This document shows positions 8,829 to 17,211 of a DNA stretch of 64,000 nt, piece by piece. The DNA lies in contig CAMYLZ010000032.1 in assembly GCA_947259375.1 (NCBI GenBank), positions 131,501 to 195,500 of the forward strand, read 5' to 3'. The translations under genes and the position numbers were made by a program. The notes under the pieces were generated by a model. That model saw only the letters and a list, made by a program, of their open reading frames with translations. It ran no database searches and had not been told where the DNA came from. Source of the DNA: an uncultured Parvularculaceae bacterium. Lineage in GTDB: Bacteria; Pseudomonadota; Alphaproteobacteria; Caulobacterales; Parvularculaceae. The stretch's first letter is position 1. Each line of letters begins with the position of its first letter.

Positions 8829-9623
8829 CTATCCGGCCGGCCCGGCGGCGGCGTCGCGGCTGAATGACAAGGGCGTAAAGGTCAGCGCCGCTCCGGCGGC
8901 GTCTTTCTGCAGGAAGCCAATATCGTAAAAAACCGCCGTGCCGCCCTCGCTGCGGCCGGCGAGAAAGACGAGAATCTCCTCAATCCCGTCATTGTCGAAA
9001 TCCGCGCTGGCGAGCTCTTGCATATCGACCCGTCGCGAATCGACCGTAATCCGCCACTGAAACGCGCCGGGCGTTTCGACCACCACCGCATCGGCCTCGT
9101 CCATCGTCTCGGCGATCCGCATCACGCCTTTGAGCGCGGCGACGTCTTCGGCTTCCGGCGAGCCGTCATTGAAAAAACTGCGCGCCGGGTCTTGAGCGTC
9201 GTAAAGCGCGTTGAGCGCGCCGCAGGCCCGCACGAAATAGCCTTCCCGGCGTTGCTCGCGCGTTGTTTCCGCATACCAGCCGTCAAAGGTCATTTCACGG
9301 TAATCGCGACAGCTTCGCACCTGTCGCGCGGCGATGGTCTTATCTGTCGGATGCATCATGCGGACCGCCACCGGCGCGCCCTGCAAATCGAGAACATGGC
9401 GGTCAAGCAGCACGGCAAGCTCATTGCGGTCATAGCAGGATGCGGGAATGTCTTCGAAAAGCGGCATGGCGGTTTTGAGACAGAGTTCATAAGCGGGCCC
9501 GCCGGCTGGCGTCGCGCTTTCCTCCGCGCCGCGAAATGTCTGCGAAACGACCGCGACCGCAGCGACCGCAGCGCTTGCCGCGCCGGCGCCCGCCATGATC
9601 CGCATCCGTTTCTGGTCCATCAT
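8829..9623 (-). CDS. secreted or membrane-anchored protein of unknown function
   Basis: A 264-residue protein with an N-terminal hydrophobic stretch (AGAGAASAAVAAVAVVSQTF) that is either a signal peptide or an anchor. The mature part has four or more cysteines (YELCLKTAMP, ASCYDRN, RSCRDY, VRACGAL), which fits an oxidising periplasm with disulfides. A loop near residue 215 (ASADFDNDGIEEILVFLAG) resembles the calcium-binding DxDxDG loop of FG-GAP or EF-hand-type repeats. I do not recognise a named family. Its start overlaps the stop of the DUF1489 gene (ATGA), so the two are translationally coupled. Confidence 0.75.
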   Translation of the reverse strand: MMDQKRMRIMAGAGAASAAVAAVAVVSQTFRGAEESATPAGGPAYELCLKTAMPLFEDIPASCYDRNELAVLLDRHVLDLQGAPVAVRMMHPTDKTIAARQVRSCRDYREMTFDGWYAETTREQRREGYFVRACGALNALYDAQDPARSFFNDGSPEAEDVAALKGVMRIAETMDEADAVVVETPGAFQWRITVDSRRVDMQELASADFDNDGIEEILVFLAGRSEGGTAVFYDIGFLQKDAAGAALTFTPLSFSRDAAAGPAG

Positions 9624-10054
9624 AAAAGCCCCAGTTCCGCCAGCTCTAGTCCGAGCTCAGGCGGCAGCGACCCTGACCGTCCGCCCGCATCGAGATCGAG
9701 CGGCGCGTCCTCTGCGGTGAGATAACGCCAGCCCTGAAACGCCCGGCGCGGGCTCGCCCGCGTCTGAACAATCTCCGGATCGAGCAGGATCGCCGTGCGC
9801 TCAATATGGTCGGCGCCCGTGCGCCGCTCAAAACCGATAATTTTCTGCCGCGCGACGATCGCGCCCTTGATCACCCAATAAAGCGATCCGCCGTCCAGAA
9901 GCGCCGCCTCGCGGCGCGGATGCATGCGGGTGATCGTGTCATGCAGGCGCGGCCCGCCCGCCGCCAAGCTCGCCTGAATGCGCGCATCGGACCAGGCGCG
10001 CAAATCATCAAGGCCGTCGGCGCCGGCGCATAATTTTACAAGATGAAGCGTCAT
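9620..10054 (-). CDS. DUF1489 family protein
   Basis: A 144-residue soluble protein from the ATG at 10054, starting LHLVKLCAGADGLDDLRAW. The motifs THTITRMHP-type (here HDTITRMHPRR), GSLYWVIKG and DHIERTAILLDP are the conserved core of DUF1489, an alphaproteobacterial family of unknown function. A longer reading from 10096 would overlap the neighbouring lysozyme-like gene and adds residues with no family support. It overlaps the next gene by four bases (ATGA) and forms a small operon with it. Confidence 0.9.
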   Translation of the reverse strand: MTLHLVKLCAGADGLDDLRAWSDARIQASLAAGGPRLHDTITRMHPRREAALLDGGSLYWVIKGAIVARQKIIGFERRTGADHIERTAILLDPEIVQTRASPRRAFQGWRYLTAEDAPLDLDAGGRSGSLPPELGLELAELGLL

Positions 10055-10085
10055 GACGCTTTGATAACACGCCGGAAAAAAATCG

Positions 10086-11099
10086 CTATTCCGCAACGCG
10101 CATGCGCGCCAGATCGCGCGCCCGCTGACGCTTCAGATCATGCCGGGCCGAGCGCTTCACCAGAATATACAAGATGAAATAGCACATGGCCGCGCCGATC
10201 GCCGATAGCCAGACCGGCAGGCTTTCAAACAGCGTTGCGAAACGGTCATAGCTGAGCCCCACCATTTCAGCGAGACCCGGCGCCTCCTGGCCGATCAGCA
10301 ACACCGCGCCGATGCCGGTCATCACCAACGCCAGCATGCCCGCCAGCACCGCGCCGATCGTGACGCCCATATCCGCCCGCTCTTCCGCCTTGGAGATGAT
10401 CATCTTCGACGGATCGCCGGATAGCGCCTGCGTCGCCGCGAACAATGCGCGGGTGCGCGCCGCGCGCTCTTCCGGCGCTAGCTCTCGGCTCGCCTCGTCC
10501 TTGAGCTTGTCGAAATCCACCAGCGGCGTCGCATTCAGCACATGCTCGGAAACAAATTCCGGCTCGCATTCGGCGGCCGGATTGACGTCCGACGAAGGCA
10601 CCACCAGCGAGGCTTCCGTCGGCATCAGGAACAGCGATTTTTCCGCTGCGCGGCGGCGCACCAACCCGTCCAGCGTCGCCAGCTCATTATTGACGAAAGC
10701 CTTGGTCCACATCTCAAACGCATTCGCCGCGCCCAGCTTGTCGCCGGCATTCAGCTTGCGGAGCACCGTCGAGCGGCGCCAGTTATCTTCGCCAATATTG
10801 AAAATCAGCGAAACCAGCGCGTCATGTTCATTCTGGTTGAGCGGCGCGCGCACCGTATCGCCGATCAGGTCTTCAATGGGTTTGACATCGCTTTTCAGGA
10901 GCTGTTCGGCGTCGCCTTCAGTCACGCTCATGCCATGGCGCGCAGTATCCGTATGGCCATAGCCCACGGTCCACTGCTCTGTCGGCGCGTAATGCGCAGA
11001 CATGCGAAGGCCTTCATAACCCTTAATCAGATTGAGACCGGTCTCTCCCGTCCGCATCAGACCCGCTCTAACCCCTCTCGACAACGCTTCGAACACCAC
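10086..11099 (-). CDS. GH24 lysozyme-fold protein with C-terminal membrane segments
   Basis: Up to 337 residues; a start at the ATG at 11057 (MRTGETGLNLIKGYEG) is closer to the usual domain edge. Residues about 20-160 are a phage-T4-lysozyme-like (GH24, R21 type) domain: YEGLR with the catalytic Glu, WTVGYGHT with the conserved Thr, and FNIGEDNWRRSTVLRKLN. The catalytic Asp (or Cys) of the E-x8-D-x5-T triad is replaced by Ala (HYAPTEQWT), so activity is doubtful. After a 100-residue linker come two hydrophobic segments (VLAGMLALVMTGIGAVLLIG and LSAIGAAMCYFILYILV), so it is membrane anchored and not a free endolysin. No phage genes are near it. It may bind peptidoglycan instead of cleaving it. 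Confidence 0.8.
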   Translation of the reverse strand: MVFEALSRGVRAGLMRTGETGLNLIKGYEGLRMSAHYAPTEQWTVGYGHTDTARHGMSVTEGDAEQLLKSDVKPIEDLIGDTVRAPLNQNEHDALVSLIFNIGEDNWRRSTVLRKLNAGDKLGAANAFEMWTKAFVNNELATLDGLVRRRAAEKSLFLMPTEASLVVPSSDVNPAAECEPEFVSEHVLNATPLVDFDKLKDEASRELAPEERAARTRALFAATQALSGDPSKMIISKAEERADMGVTIGAVLAGMLALVMTGIGAVLLIGQEAPGLAEMVGLSYDRFATLFESLPVWLSAIGAAMCYFILYILVKRSARHDLKRQRARDLARMRVAE

Positions 11100-11501
11100 C
11101 GGATGGTCTGCCGGAGACCTGACAGCCCTGACGGCTGGTCTTGGCTGTCCCCCACAAGAACACCGTTAACGATTCCTAACACGTGCGCCGCCGATTGGGT
11201 AGCCGCAAGGCCACCGGCGCTTGCGTAATTGCGGGACATGCGGCCCGATCTGGAACAGCTTTGCGCGCGCCGGCGCCCCCGATTGCGCCATGGAACGGCG
11301 CCCGTCGCGCGCCCCGCCGCCGAACCTTTCCGCCACCGCCTTGTTTTCCGTAGATTTTCCTGAAAAGCCCGGCCGCGGCGCGAAGCGCAAAACTGGCACA
11401 AATCTTGGTACTTAACAGGCAGTAAATGCCTTGACCGCAGGCGGGATGCGAATTCCCGCATATTCCGGTGTAAACTGGCGGCGGGGCGTCAGAGGTGTCT
11501 T
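11100..11501. other. intergenic region between lysozyme-like gene and split ORF
   Basis: About 400 bases between divergent genes. A short inverted repeat GCGGGA-TGCGAAT-TCCCGC lies at about 11440-11460, shortly before the plus-strand ORF at 11502. Open frames seen here on both strands have no family match and look like GC-driven shadows. The region should hold the divergent promoters, but no clear -35/-10 pair could be assigned. Confidence 0.35.
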
Positions 11502-12088
11502 ATGTTTGGTAGTGGGATAACAAACATCATCGCGGCAGCGATTATTGCGATTGCGATTGTTTGGACTGGCGGGTTTGGCGGCGGCAACGGCTCCTCGGGC
11601 ATGACCGAGGAAGAGTTTGCAGCCTGGTATGCGCGCGCCGTTGGCGACATTCGCAACGACATTGTCGTCAATTGCGGCTGTTGCGGCGATGAAGGCCCGC
11701 GGAGGGCCGCCGCCGATTCTTTTTAGCGCCCCGCTCGGTTCCTACGCGGCTCGCCGGTTATGCGCCGGTCGCGCCACGGGAAGCGGAGCGGGTTCCGACA
11801 ACGCCTATCGCGCCGCCGGTCACGCCAGCGGATACGCCGCCGGCCTTTCCGCCGGAAAAACCGGTGTTCACGCCTGACTGGCCGCGCACGCCGCCCAATC
11901 TCATTCCGCCGGTGATTGTGCCGCCGGTCTTCATCCCGCCGGAAGAGCCTCCTTGCGATGACGACCATGACGGCCCTGACTGTCCGCCGGAAGAACCGCC
12001 GGTCGACGCGGCCGAACCGGGCGTCATCCTGATACTGATGATTGGCGCAGGACTGCTTTTAACAGCGCGGCGGCGGCGGAAAGCCTAG
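11502..12088 (+). pseudogene. proline-rich PEP-CTERM-like protein split by a -1 frameshift
   Basis: Two frames appear to make one protein. Frame one (11502-11726) starts with a hydrophobic segment (ITNIIAAAIIAIAIVWTGGF), then GMTEEEFAAWYARAVGD and CGCC, and stops at TAG 11724-11726. Frame two, one base back, is open from 11693 to 12088 with no ATG, and its only alternative start is a GTG at 11864. It reads as a Pro-rich stretch (PPNLIPPVIVPPVFIPPEEP), an acidic Cys pair (PPCDDDHDGPDCPP) and a tail AAEPG + hydrophobic segment (VILILMIGAGLLLT) + ARRRRKA, the tripartite PEP-CTERM sorting signal. The crossover would lie in the five-T run at 11720-11724. It could be a mutation, a sequence error, programmed frameshifting, or two separate genes (11502-11726 and 11864-12088). 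A sorting signal without an export signal of its own favours one protein. Confidence 0.5.
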
Positions 12089-12098
12089 CCGCCCCGCT

Positions 12099-13550
12099 TT
12101 ACAACAGCACGACCGCCGCGAGCCCGAGAAAGACGAAGAACCCGACCACATCCGTAACGGTTGTGACAAAGACGGCGGAGGCGACCGCCGGGTCGGCGCC
12201 GGCGCGTTGCAGGCCGATGGGAACGAGAATTCCCGCAAGGCCCGCCGCAAAGAGATTGATAATCATCGCCGCGCCCACAACGAGGCCGAGGCTCAGCGCT
12301 TCGGCCTGATCGCCCCAGCCGCTGACGAAATACCACAAGCCGGCCAGCGCGCCCATGATCAGCGCAAAGATCACCCCGTTCATGAAGCCCACCAGCGCTT
12401 CGCGCGCAACGATGCGCGCCGCGTTTGTGGGGGTGAGATCCTTGGTGGCGAGCGAGCGCACGACCACAGTCAGCGTTTGCGTGCCGGCATTGCCGCCCAT
12501 GGAAGCGACGATCGGCATCAGGATGGCGAGCGCCACCACCTGACCAATCGCCGCGTCGAACATGGCGATGACTAGCGAGGCGAGAATGGCCGTGCCGAGA
12601 TTGACGGCGAGCCATGAAAAACGCGAACGCACCGTTTCGATCACCGTGTCGGAAAGGCCGGCCTCCGCCTCGACGCCGGCGAGCGCGAGCATGTCTTCCT
12701 GGGATTCCTCGCGCACCGTTTCGACGATGTCGTCTACCGTCACCATGCCGATCAGCCGGTCGGCGTCATCGATCACTGGTGCGGAAATGAGATTATATTG
12801 TTCAAACAGATAGGCGACCTCTTCCTGGTCCATGGTCGCCGGCACCGGACGCATGTCACGGCTCGACATGATGTCCTGGATCACCGTCTCGCGCTTCGAT
12901 TTCAACAGGGTCGAAAGCGGCACCGAGCCGACCGGCTTGAAGGACGGATCGACCACGAAGACTTCATAGAAGCGGTCGGGCAGCTCTTCGGTGCCGCGCA
13001 GACGGTCGATGATCTGGCCAACCGTCCAGAAAGCGGGCGCAGCGAAGAATTCGCGCTGCATCAAGCGCCCGGCGCTGTCCTCTTCGAAATCAAGCGCCGC
13101 GCGCAGGGCCAGACGGTCCTCCACCGGCGCCAAAGCGAGAATTTCCGCCTGTTTTTCCTCATCGAGGTCTTCGAGAACGAACGCCGCGTCGTCAGTGTCG
13201 AGTTCGGTGACCGCTTCGGCGACCCGCGCCGGCTCCATCGCCTCGATGACGTCTTCGCGCAGGTCATCGTCAAGCTCGGCCAGCACTTCGGACGGGATCG
13301 CCCCGCCGAGCATGTCGATCAGCGCGTCGCGCTCTTCCTCGCGCAGCAGGCCGATAAGGTCGGCGACGTCGGCCGGATGCATCTCGCGGGTGAGACCCTT
13401 ATAGGCCTCGACATCATCGACTTCGACTGCATCGGCGATTGCGCGCACGAAATCCGGCGACAGAGTCTGGTCGTCCGCAAACTGACCGTCCTCGTCAGGC
13501 GCAGGACCCTCTGGCCGCATTTCCTCATCGGCGGGCGCGATTTCAGACAT
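12099..13550 (-). CDS. mgtE: magnesium transporter MgtE
   Basis: A 483-residue protein with the full MgtE layout. Residues about 60-160 are the helical MgtE N-domain (HPADVADLIGLLREEERDAL), residues about 160-285 hold two CBS domains (RDMRPVPATMDQEEVAYLFE), and residues about 310-483 are five transmembrane helices. The pore region includes PIVASMGGNAGTQTLTVVVR, the family signature. It is a magnesium-gated Mg2+ channel in the inner membrane; the acidic N-domain and CBS domains close it when cytoplasmic Mg2+ is high. It has its own promoter region on the right and is not tightly linked to the DUF1467 gene. Confidence 0.97.
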   Translation of the reverse strand: MSEIAPADEEMRPEGPAPDEDGQFADDQTLSPDFVRAIADAVEVDDVEAYKGLTREMHPADVADLIGLLREEERDALIDMLGGAIPSEVLAELDDDLREDVIEAMEPARVAEAVTELDTDDAAFVLEDLDEEKQAEILALAPVEDRLALRAALDFEEDSAGRLMQREFFAAPAFWTVGQIIDRLRGTEELPDRFYEVFVVDPSFKPVGSVPLSTLLKSKRETVIQDIMSSRDMRPVPATMDQEEVAYLFEQYNLISAPVIDDADRLIGMVTVDDIVETVREESQEDMLALAGVEAEAGLSDTVIETVRSRFSWLAVNLGTAILASLVIAMFDAAIGQVVALAILMPIVASMGGNAGTQTLTVVVRSLATKDLTPTNAARIVAREALVGFMNGVIFALIMGALAGLWYFVSGWGDQAEALSLGLVVGAAMIINLFAAGLAGILVPIGLQRAGADPAVASAVFVTTVTDVVGFFVFLGLAAVVLL

Positions 13551-13773
13551 GAACCACCCTCGCTTTTTCGGGCAAAGCCGTTGGAAAGTCTGGTTAATGT
13601 GTAGCTAGGCCAGCCCTTCGCCGAACGCAAGGGGGGCTCGATTGATGGCGCGAGCCAGGGAGCGAATCTTTTCAAACGCGCCCCTCATCTTTGGAGGGTT
13701 CGCCCCTCGCCTGTCGGCGACGGTCAACGCTTTTCACGATGAAGGCGGTTTCTCACAACGGACTCGCCGCCGT

Positions 13774-14019
13774 CTATTCCCTGAAATTGAAAACGCCGCT
13801 CATGATGATCGCGGCCGTGACGAGCCACAAGACTACTGCGATCTTTGTCGCCAGCCACGCCTTCTTGCCGATCTTCGGCTCGACCGGCGCGCCGGGATCG
13901 GCGCCGTCGACGCCATCATCTTCCGCTTCCCAGCGGCCTTCGACCTCGCGCGGCAGCACGGCGAGAAACGCAATCCACCACCAGATGATAAAAATAACGA
14001 TCGCGCCCGCCGGGTTCAT
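13774..14019 (-). CDS. DUF1467 family small membrane protein
   Basis: An 81-residue protein with two transmembrane segments (AIVIFIIWWWIAFLAVLP and AWLATKIAVVLWLVTAAIIM) joined by an acidic loop containing DGADPGAPVEPKIGKKA, which is the conserved core of DUF1467. The family is found next to the RNase J gene in many Alphaproteobacteria; its function is unknown. It overlaps the RNase J stop codon by four bases (ATGA), so it is translationally coupled to it. Confidence 0.92.
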   Translation of the reverse strand: MNPAGAIVIFIIWWWIAFLAVLPREVEGRWEAEDDGVDGADPGAPVEPKIGKKAWLATKIAVVLWLVTAAIIMSGVFNFRE

Positions 14020-15680
14020 GACTGCATCCTCAAAATATGGGTGATGATGACCGGCCGCTTGCCCCAGACCTCGTCGAAATAAACCCGCACGGCGCGCTTG
14101 ACCGCCAGCGCGACGGCTTCGTCGTCCCTGCGCTTGGTTTTCGGCAGGTCGATCACCGCATCCTCGATTTCATCAGCGAGCTCGCCGGCCGCATCGCCGT
14201 CCCCGTCGCCCCAGACGACCCCGGCCCCGTCCGCCGCGACCACGTCGCACAGCGCGCCTTTCCTGTCGAAAGCGAGCGAGACCGCCAGCACGCCGGCATA
14301 AGCGAGTTTTCGCCGCTCGCGCATCGCCGCCGCCCCGTCGGGCATCAATATATCGCCATCGAGATACATTCGCCCCGCCGGAACCTCGTCAATCCGTTCC
14401 GGCCCGTCCGGCGCAATGCGAATGAGATCCCCATTGCGCGGCGCGAAGGATTTTTTCGCCCCGAGCTCCAGCGCGAATTCCGCATGTTCTTCGAGATGGC
14501 GCGCCTCGCCATGCACCGGGATGGCGATTTCCGGGCGCGCCCATTCATACATGACGCGCAACTCCTCCCGGCACGGATGACCGGAGACATGCACGAATTC
14601 TTCCTTTTCGGTGATGATCTTGACGCCCAGTTCGACGAGATCGTTCTGGAGATTGTAAATCTCGCGGTCATTGCCGGGGATGATCTTCGACGAAAAGATC
14701 ACCGTATCGCCTTCGGACAAGGTCAGATCGCGATGATCGTTGCGGGCGATGCGCGACAGCGCCGCGCGCGGCTCGCCCTGGCTTCCGGTACACAGATAAA
14801 GCACATGTTCGCGCGGCAGGTGGCCGGCGTCGCCCGGCTCAACGAAGGTAAGCCCTTCCGGCAACAGCCCCGTCTCGCGCGCCGCATCGACAATGCGCAA
14901 CATCGAGCGGCCCAGCAGGCACACGCTGCGGTCGGCGGCGGCGGCGGCTTCGCAAATCGACACTACCCGCGAGACATTGGACGCGAATGTCGTCACCGCG
15001 ACGCGGCCGGACTGTTCTGCGATCAGTTTCGTCAGCGACCGGCGCACCGCCGATTCCGATCCGGACTCGCCGGACGACATGACATTCGTCGAATCGCAGA
15101 CCATGGCGAGCAGCCCGTCATCGCCGAGCTTTGAGATCGCCGCTGAATCGGTGCGCGGGCCGAGGGTCGGCGCGGCGTCGATCTTCCAGTCGCCGGTATG
15201 CAGGACCGTCCCGAGCGGCGTGCGCAAGACAACGCCGCTTGGCTCCGGAATCGAATGGGTGAGCGTGACATATTCAATGTCGAACGGTCCAAGCGAAAAC
15301 CGGGCGTTCATGTCGATGACATTAAGCTCAACCCCCTCCTCGCCATATTCAGCGAGCTTTCGCGCCACCAGCGCGGCGGTGAAGGGCGTTGCATAAATCG
15401 GGCAGCCGAGTTTCGGCGCGAGCAGCGCCACCGCGCCGATATGGTCTTCATGACCATGGGTCAGCAATAGACCGTGCAGCGCTTCTTTCTCCTCGAGAAT
15501 ATAGGACGGGTCCGGACAGATAAGGTCGACGCCCGGCGTCGTCAAATCGCCGAACATGACGCCGCAATCGATCATCAGCCATTGCCGGTTCGCCGGCGTG
15601 CCGAAGCCGTATAGGTTCATGTTCATGCCGATCTCGCCGGACCCGCCGAGCGGCAGAAAAACCAGTTCCTTGCGCGACAT
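14016..15680 (-). CDS. rnj: ribonuclease J
   Basis: A 554-residue metallo-beta-lactamase/beta-CASP ribonuclease. The metal site LTHGHEDHIG gives H75, H77, D79 and H80; further motifs are TLTHSIPEP and HTGDWKIDA (metal ligands), CDSTN, SGHPCREELRVMYEWARPE and VHGEARHLEEH of the beta-CASP region. It acts in the cytoplasm as a 5'-3' exonuclease and endonuclease in rRNA 5'-end maturation and mRNA decay. Its start codon abuts the coaX stop at 15680, and the order nuoN-birA-coaX-rnj-DUF1467 is widely conserved in Alphaproteobacteria. Confidence 0.97.
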   Translation of the reverse strand: MSRKELVFLPLGGSGEIGMNMNLYGFGTPANRQWLMIDCGVMFGDLTTPGVDLICPDPSYILEEKEALHGLLLTHGHEDHIGAVALLAPKLGCPIYATPFTAALVARKLAEYGEEGVELNVIDMNARFSLGPFDIEYVTLTHSIPEPSGVVLRTPLGTVLHTGDWKIDAAPTLGPRTDSAAISKLGDDGLLAMVCDSTNVMSSGESGSESAVRRSLTKLIAEQSGRVAVTTFASNVSRVVSICEAAAAADRSVCLLGRSMLRIVDAARETGLLPEGLTFVEPGDAGHLPREHVLYLCTGSQGEPRAALSRIARNDHRDLTLSEGDTVIFSSKIIPGNDREIYNLQNDLVELGVKIITEKEEFVHVSGHPCREELRVMYEWARPEIAIPVHGEARHLEEHAEFALELGAKKSFAPRNGDLIRIAPDGPERIDEVPAGRMYLDGDILMPDGAAAMRERRKLAYAGVLAVSLAFDRKGALCDVVAADGAGVVWGDGDGDAAGELADEIEDAVIDLPKTKRRDDEAVALAVKRAVRVYFDEVWGKRPVIITHILRMQS

Positions 15681-16453
15681 CAGCGCCCGCCTTTCAGCCG
15701 TTTGGAAATTTCAAGAAGCCCGCGAATGGTGAGGTCATGATCGAAGATATCGATCGACTTTGTCTGTCCTTCAAACAGCGAGGCGATGCCGCCGGTGGCG
15801 ACGACTTTCATTGGCTTGCCATATTCGGCCTTGATGCGTTCGACCAGCCCTTCAATGAGGCAGACATAGCCCCAGAAGACGCCGGTCTGCATGGCGCCGA
15901 CCGTGTCCGTGCCGATCACCTTTTCCGGCTTTTCAATGGCGATGCGCGGCAGGCGCGCGGCCGCATCATGCAGCGCCTGCATGGAAAGATTGATGCCGGG
16001 CGCGATCACCCCGCCTTCGAACGCGCCATCCGCGCCGACAATATCGAAATTGGTCGCAGTGCCGGAATCGACGACGATCAGCGGCCCGCCATGGGCGATA
16101 TAGGCGCCGACGGCGTTGACCAGCCGGTCCGCGCCGGCCTCAGACGGTTTCGCAATGCGCACCTCGACGCCGGGAATATTGTCATGGCCGATGACAAAAG
16201 GCTCGCAATCGAGATAGCGCCGCGACAGGTTGCGCAAATGAAACAAGGATTGCGGCACCACTGTCGAGATGATGCATTCAGAGACATCCGTCAGTTTGTA
16301 GCCGGAAAATTCCATCAATTGCGACAGCCAGACGGCGTATTCATCGGCGGTGCGCGAGGTCGAGGTCGATGCGCGCCATTGCGCTTTCGGCGTATCGCCG
16401 TCGAACAGCGCGATCACGGAATTGGTATTGCCAACGTCGATGGCGAGCAGCAT
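15680..16453 (-). CDS. coaX: type III pantothenate kinase CoaX
   Basis: A 257-residue kinase starting at the ATG at 16453 with [19 protein letters not shown], the ASKHA-fold phosphate loop. Other type III motifs are [38 protein letters not shown] (with the conserved acidic residues) and [14 protein letters not shown]. It phosphorylates pantothenate in the first step of coenzyme A synthesis, and this class is insensitive to CoA feedback and needs a monovalent cation. A reading frame extends 100 residues further upstream but has no family support and overlaps birA. It is packed between birA (4-base gap) and rnj. Confidence 0.96.
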   Translation of the reverse strand: MLLAIDVGNTNSVIALFDGDTPKAQWRASTSTSRTADEYAVWLSQLMEFSGYKLTDVSECIISTVVPQSLFHLRNLSRRYLDCEPFVIGHDNIPGVEVRIAKPSEAGADRLVNAVGAYIAHGGPLIVVDSGTATNFDIVGADGAFEGGVIAPGINLSMQALHDAAARLPRIAIEKPEKVIGTDTVGAMQTGVFWGYVCLIEGLVERIKAEYGKPMKVVATGGIASLFEGQTKSIDIFDHDLTIRGLLEISKRLKGGR

Positions 16454-16457
16454 GAGG

Positions 16458-17204
16458 CTATCCTTGTGAATTATCGCCGGGCGGCGCAAAAAATACGTCG
16501 CCCGCAGCGATTGTCCGCTTTCCGCCTGCAATGCGCAACACCAGCGCGCCGGTTTCATCAATGCCGGTAAACACGCCTTTGAGCGTTTCCGTTGGCAGGC
16601 GGACGGTAATTTCCTGATTGAGGCCGGCGGCGCGGAGCAGCCATTGCTGGCGGATGGGCTCAAAACCATGCGCGCGCCAGGCCCGGTAGCGCCGCCAGAA
16701 ATGCGCATCGATCGCCGCCGCCAGCGCTTCGGGCGACGGCGGCGCATCCACATGGTCCATCAGCCGCGCTGTCGGATAAGGCGTATCGCCTGGCGCGGTG
16801 ACGATGTTGATCCCGACCCCGATCGTCAGAAACGCGCCGACTTTCTCCAGCAATATGCCGGCGCATTTCCCGCCGCCAAGCAGCGCGTCATTCGGCCACT
16901 TCAGACGAATTTTTTCTGGCGGCAGATATTGGTCAAGCGTTTCGGCGAGCGCCAATGCGGCGATGAACGACGCCTGGCCGAGCTGGTCGGCTGGCGCCTC
17001 CGGTTTGAAGAACAGCGTTCCGGCGAAGTCGCCTTCACGCTGCGCCCAATCGCGTCCGCGCCGTCCGTAACCGGCGGTCTGTTTATGAGCGATGATCCAG
17101 CGCGGCCCCGCCTCCCCCGCCTCGATCCGCCGTTTGGCGTCAAGGCTGGTGGAATCGAGCGTGTCGAAGACAAGAAGGTCAGCGCCGGAGGGAAATCGCG
17201 GCAC
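16458..17204 (-). CDS. birA: biotin--[acetyl-CoA-carboxylase] ligase
   Basis: A ligase of about 248 residues from a GTG at 17204, which avoids overlap with nuoN. Motifs are [33 protein letters not shown] (the biotinyl-AMP loop GxGRxG), [20 protein letters not shown] and VGINIV. It lacks the N-terminal winged helix of E. coli BirA, so it is a monofunctional ligase and not a repressor. It transfers biotin to acetyl-CoA carboxylase BCCP and related carriers. It lies directly after nuoN and four bases before coaX, which is a conserved arrangement. A frame open further upstream (to 17264) is Arg-rich and not supported. Confidence 0.93.
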   Translation of the reverse strand: MPRFPSGADLLVFDTLDSTSLDAKRRIEAGEAGPRWIIAHKQTAGYGRRGRDWAQREGDFAGTLFFKPEAPADQLGQASFIAALALAETLDQYLPPEKIRLKWPNDALLGGGKCAGILLEKVGAFLTIGVGINIVTAPGDTPYPTARLMDHVDAPPSPEALAAAIDAHFWRRYRAWRAHGFEPIRQQWLLRAAGLNQEITVRLPTETLKGVFTGIDETGALVLRIAGGKRTIAAGDVFFAPPGDNSQG

Positions 17205-17211
17205 GACGCGC

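Noticed and set aside
10086-11099. Prophage remnant, because of the lysozyme-like gene
   Set aside because: No holin, structural, integrase or attachment-site signals around it, and the protein has its own membrane helices.
11166-11180. Possible CtrA binding site TTAAC-GATTCC-TAAC
   Set aside because: The second half-site is CTAA at the wrong spacing for TTAA-N7-TTAA, so the match is not good enough.
11057-11461. 134-codon minus-strand frame upstream of the lysozyme-like gene
   Set aside because: Arg-rich composition, no family, and it overlaps the real gene in another frame.
14037-15134. 365-codon open frame opposite RNase J
   Set aside because: Antisense shadow; no domain and no ribosome binding site, whereas RNase J is complete.
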